The notes below the pieces were generated by a model. It made no database searches, was not told the origin of the DNA, and saw only the letters and a list, made by a program, of their open reading frames with translations. Shown piece by piece: positions 6,137 through 7,993 of a stretch of DNA of 7,993 bases. Position numbers and translations under genes: made by a program. Numbering within the stretch: position 1 is the stretch's first letter; each line of letters opens with the position of its first letter. This DNA is from an uncultured Muribaculaceae bacterium (GTDB lineage Bacteria > Bacteroidota > Bacteroidia > Bacteroidales > Muribaculaceae): the NCBI GenBank assembly GCA_910584735.1, contig CAJUBM010000124.1, forward strand, positions 1 through 7,993. Direction: 5' to 3'.

Positions 6137-7987
6137 ATGAAAAAACATCTACTATCTCTCACCGTGGCGCTGCTACCCCTGACGATGGCAGCGCAAACCA
6201 CCGTCACACAGGACGGCATGACCTACACCCTATCAGGTACAAGTGCATCCAACTACTCAGCCACTCTCACATCGGGAGCCGGAGCCACGGGCGATATAAC
6301 CATTCCTTCAACAATCACTATCACTTCCGACGAAGGGGATAAGGTTTATAAAGTGGATTATATCGGGGCTACCGCCTTCACAGGCAACACCAACATAACC
6401 TCCGTCGTTATCAGCGAAGGAATCTATAATATCCAACAGTCATCAAACTCCCCCACGACTTCATCAAAAAGATATACGGGGGCATTTTCCCATACCACTA
6501 ACCTGAAGTCTGTTATATTCCCGTCCACACTACGCAGCCTGGGCTATGCTGCATTTTATAAATCAGGTATAACTTCGGCAGATTTATCGCATACAAAGCT
6601 CACCACGCTTCAATACGGCACATTTGCCCGATGCGCCGACCTTGCCGAAGTGTTACTCCCGGAATCCTTAACCACCATAAACTCATCGGACTTCGAGTGG
6701 GAAGCTGAAACCCTGTCAAACTGTGCCGCACCTTTCGGATTCTGCACGAGCCTGAAAGCAATAAATCTACCCGCAAATATCCGGGCCATAGGCAGCGGCG
6801 CTTTCCAAGGAGCCGGCATAACGGAAATGACATCATGGCCGGCATCGGCAAAATCCATAGGATCAAAAACGTTTTCAGGATGCAAGAACCTAACGCACAT
6901 AGACCTCCCGGAAGGTATTACATCCATAGGTCCAAATGCGTTCTCCGGGACAGCCATCAGTTCATTCGAAATTCCTAACACAGTTACTTCGTTAAGCATC
7001 AGTGCATTTGCCAAATGCACCGCCCTGACACGATTCATATTCGAAGATGGCTCGAAACTCACCACCCTCCCCAAAACCTTGTTCGAGGGCTGCACATCCT
7101 TAACCGAGATAACCCTCCCTGACGGGGTGACCTCCATTGAGGATTTCAGTATCAACTATTCAATGTTCAATGGCTGTACAGCCCTTCGCAAAGTCACATT
7201 GCCGGCAAATCTCGCCAAGATTCCAAACAACATGTTCTACAATCTGCCGGCTCTCGCAGATGTCGTCATTACGGCAGGGGTTAAAGAAATCGGAAACTCT
7301 GCCTTCCAACTGACCCCTATGCTTAAAACCCTGACCATCCCGGAAGGCGTACAGACAATAGGCAATAGCGCCTTTGTCAGCAGCGGACTGACCTCCGTAC
7401 ACCTCCCGGCCACCCTTTCCTCATTGGGGGAACGAGCTTTCTATGAGTGTTTGTCGCTGGCCAGCATCACATTCGACCCCGACTGCGCCCTTACCACAAT
7501 CAAGAAAAGAACGTTCGCATACACGCCTATCACGTCCATCATACTTCCCAACTCGGTGACAACGATAGAGACAACCCCTTCCAACTCCAGCAATGGCAGT
7601 TCACCGTTCCAGGGGTGCTCAAAATTAGCCTCCGTGACACTTCCCGAAAACAATCCTGAATTTACAGAAATTCCACAGTGCCTGTTCTTCGGAATGATTA
7701 TGAAAAGCCCCACCAGCGCCGACCTTAATGCAAGTACCCCCCTTACAGAGGTAAACATACCTTCGTCAGTGACCACAATCGGCAACAAGGCATTCTATAA
7801 GGCCCGATTAACAAACGTCACCCTTCCCGACGGACTTACAACTATTGAAGACAACGCGTTCTATTATGTCCCCCTACAGACGTTGGACATACCGGGATCG
7901 GTATCTTCCATCGGACAACAGGCGTTTTATATGAGTAAGTTTAGTAGTGGTGCGATAAAAATCTTACCACTGTTATTAAAATATTAA
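6137..7987 (+). CDS. secreted BspA-like leucine-rich repeat (LRR_5) protein, apparently 3'-truncated
   Basis: The product begins with a signal peptide (MKKHLLSLTVALLPLTMAAQ) of the kind found on exported Bacteroidetes proteins, followed by a short beta-rich region (21-75). About 20 BspA/LRR_5 repeats then fill roughly residues 76-598, with the pattern 'LTSVTLPxxVTSIGxxAFxxC'; good examples are 252-274, 318-346, 398-420 and 536-558. Such proteins are surface or secreted, and in other species (for example Tannerella BspA) some mediate adhesion to host proteins or bacteria. No function can be read here. The repeat pattern ends at about residue 598. The last 18 residues (599-616) are unrelated and come from AT-rich DNA starting near 7931. 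No capping domain or type IX secretion C-terminal signal is present, so the gene is probably interrupted or rearranged at its 3' end. Confidence 0.85.
   Translation: MKKHLLSLTVALLPLTMAAQTTVTQDGMTYTLSGTSASNYSATLTSGAGATGDITIPSTITITSDEGDKVYKVDYIGATAFTGNTNITSVVISEGIYNIQQSSNSPTTSSKRYTGAFSHTTNLKSVIFPSTLRSLGYAAFYKSGITSADLSHTKLTTLQYGTFARCADLAEVLLPESLTTINSSDFEWEAETLSNCAAPFGFCTSLKAINLPANIRAIGSGAFQGAGITEMTSWPASAKSIGSKTFSGCKNLTHIDLPEGITSIGPNAFSGTAISSFEIPNTVTSLSISAFAKCTALTRFIFEDGSKLTTLPKTLFEGCTSLTEITLPDGVTSIEDFSINYSMFNGCTALRKVTLPANLAKIPNNMFYNLPALADVVITAGVKEIGNSAFQLTPMLKTLTIPEGVQTIGNSAFVSSGLTSVHLPATLSSLGERAFYECLSLASITFDPDCALTTIKKRTFAYTPITSIILPNSVTTIETTPSNSSNGSSPFQGCSKLASVTLPENNPEFTEIPQCLFFGMIMKSPTSADLNASTPLTEVNIPSSVTTIGNKAFYKARLTNVTLPDGLTTIEDNAFYYVPLQTLDIPGSVSSIGQQAFYMSKFSSGAIKILPLLLKY
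7942..7975. repeat. inverted repeat in AT-rich tail
   Basis: Bases 7942-7951 can pair with 7966-7975 over 10 positions, two of them G-U, with a core AGTGGT (7946-7951) / ACCACT (7966-7971). The 14-base loop includes a possible GAT/ATC mini-stem. No T-run follows directly, although the next 18 bases are all A/T. It could be a weak terminator, a subterminal hairpin of a mobile element, or a recombination site; the sequence alone does not decide. Confidence 0.5.
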
Positions 7988-7993
7988 TATTTA

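Noticed and set aside
6137..7930. The leucine-rich repeats as a DNA-level tandem repeat or a CRISPR-like array
   Set aside because: The periodicity is at the protein level; the DNA units vary in length and sequence, with no identical spaced repeats.

Overview
The window is chromosomal DNA from a member of the Bacteroidetes, most likely a Bacteroidales gut commensal. Muribaculaceae is my guess from the moderate-to-high GC and the BspA-like secreted protein; that family assignment is an inference. The order-level call rests on promoters of the TAnnTTTG (-7) type, the near absence of usable Shine-Dalgarno sites, a Bacteroidetes-style ribosomal protein S1 tail, and a BspA-type leucine-rich repeat protein with an N-terminal signal ending in Ala-Gln.

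Layout. Positions 1-57 (minus) hold what may be the first codons of a gene that leaves the window. Positions 97-759 (minus) encode a six-helix DUF308/HdeD-like membrane protein. A divergent intergenic region follows. From 917 on the plus strand runs a compact three-gene cluster: mtnN (917-1591), luxS (1626-2117) and an AlbA_2/Schlafen-type putative nucleic-acid-binding protein (2141-2797). MtnN and LuxS are the two consecutive enzymes that turn S-adenosylhomocysteine into homocysteine and the AI-2 precursor DPD. The third gene has no obvious metabolic link to them.

A strong canonical promoter at 2846-2876 then drives rpsA (3033-4820, ribosomal protein bS1, six S1 domains) through a leader of about 150 nt with two predicted stem-loops. 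rpsA ends in a clear intrinsic terminator (4839-4882). Convergent to it on the minus strand lies a GNAT/FemAB-like acyltransferase (4928-5881). A second canonical promoter (5946-5974) with a leader of about 156 nt precedes a secreted BspA-like LRR protein (6137-7987).

The most unusual spot is the last ~63 bases. At about 7931 the LRR pattern stops, base composition falls to roughly one quarter G+C, a short inverted repeat appears, and the reading frame ends after 18 non-repeat residues. This looks like a junction with inserted or rearranged DNA at the edge of the window.

Most of the window is ordinary housekeeping content. I see no CRISPR array, tRNA, rRNA, recognisable transposase or phage gene, and no convincing undescribed multi-gene system. 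The points worth following are the BspA 3' junction, the rpsA leader, and the AlbA_2 protein attached to the mtnN-luxS cluster.
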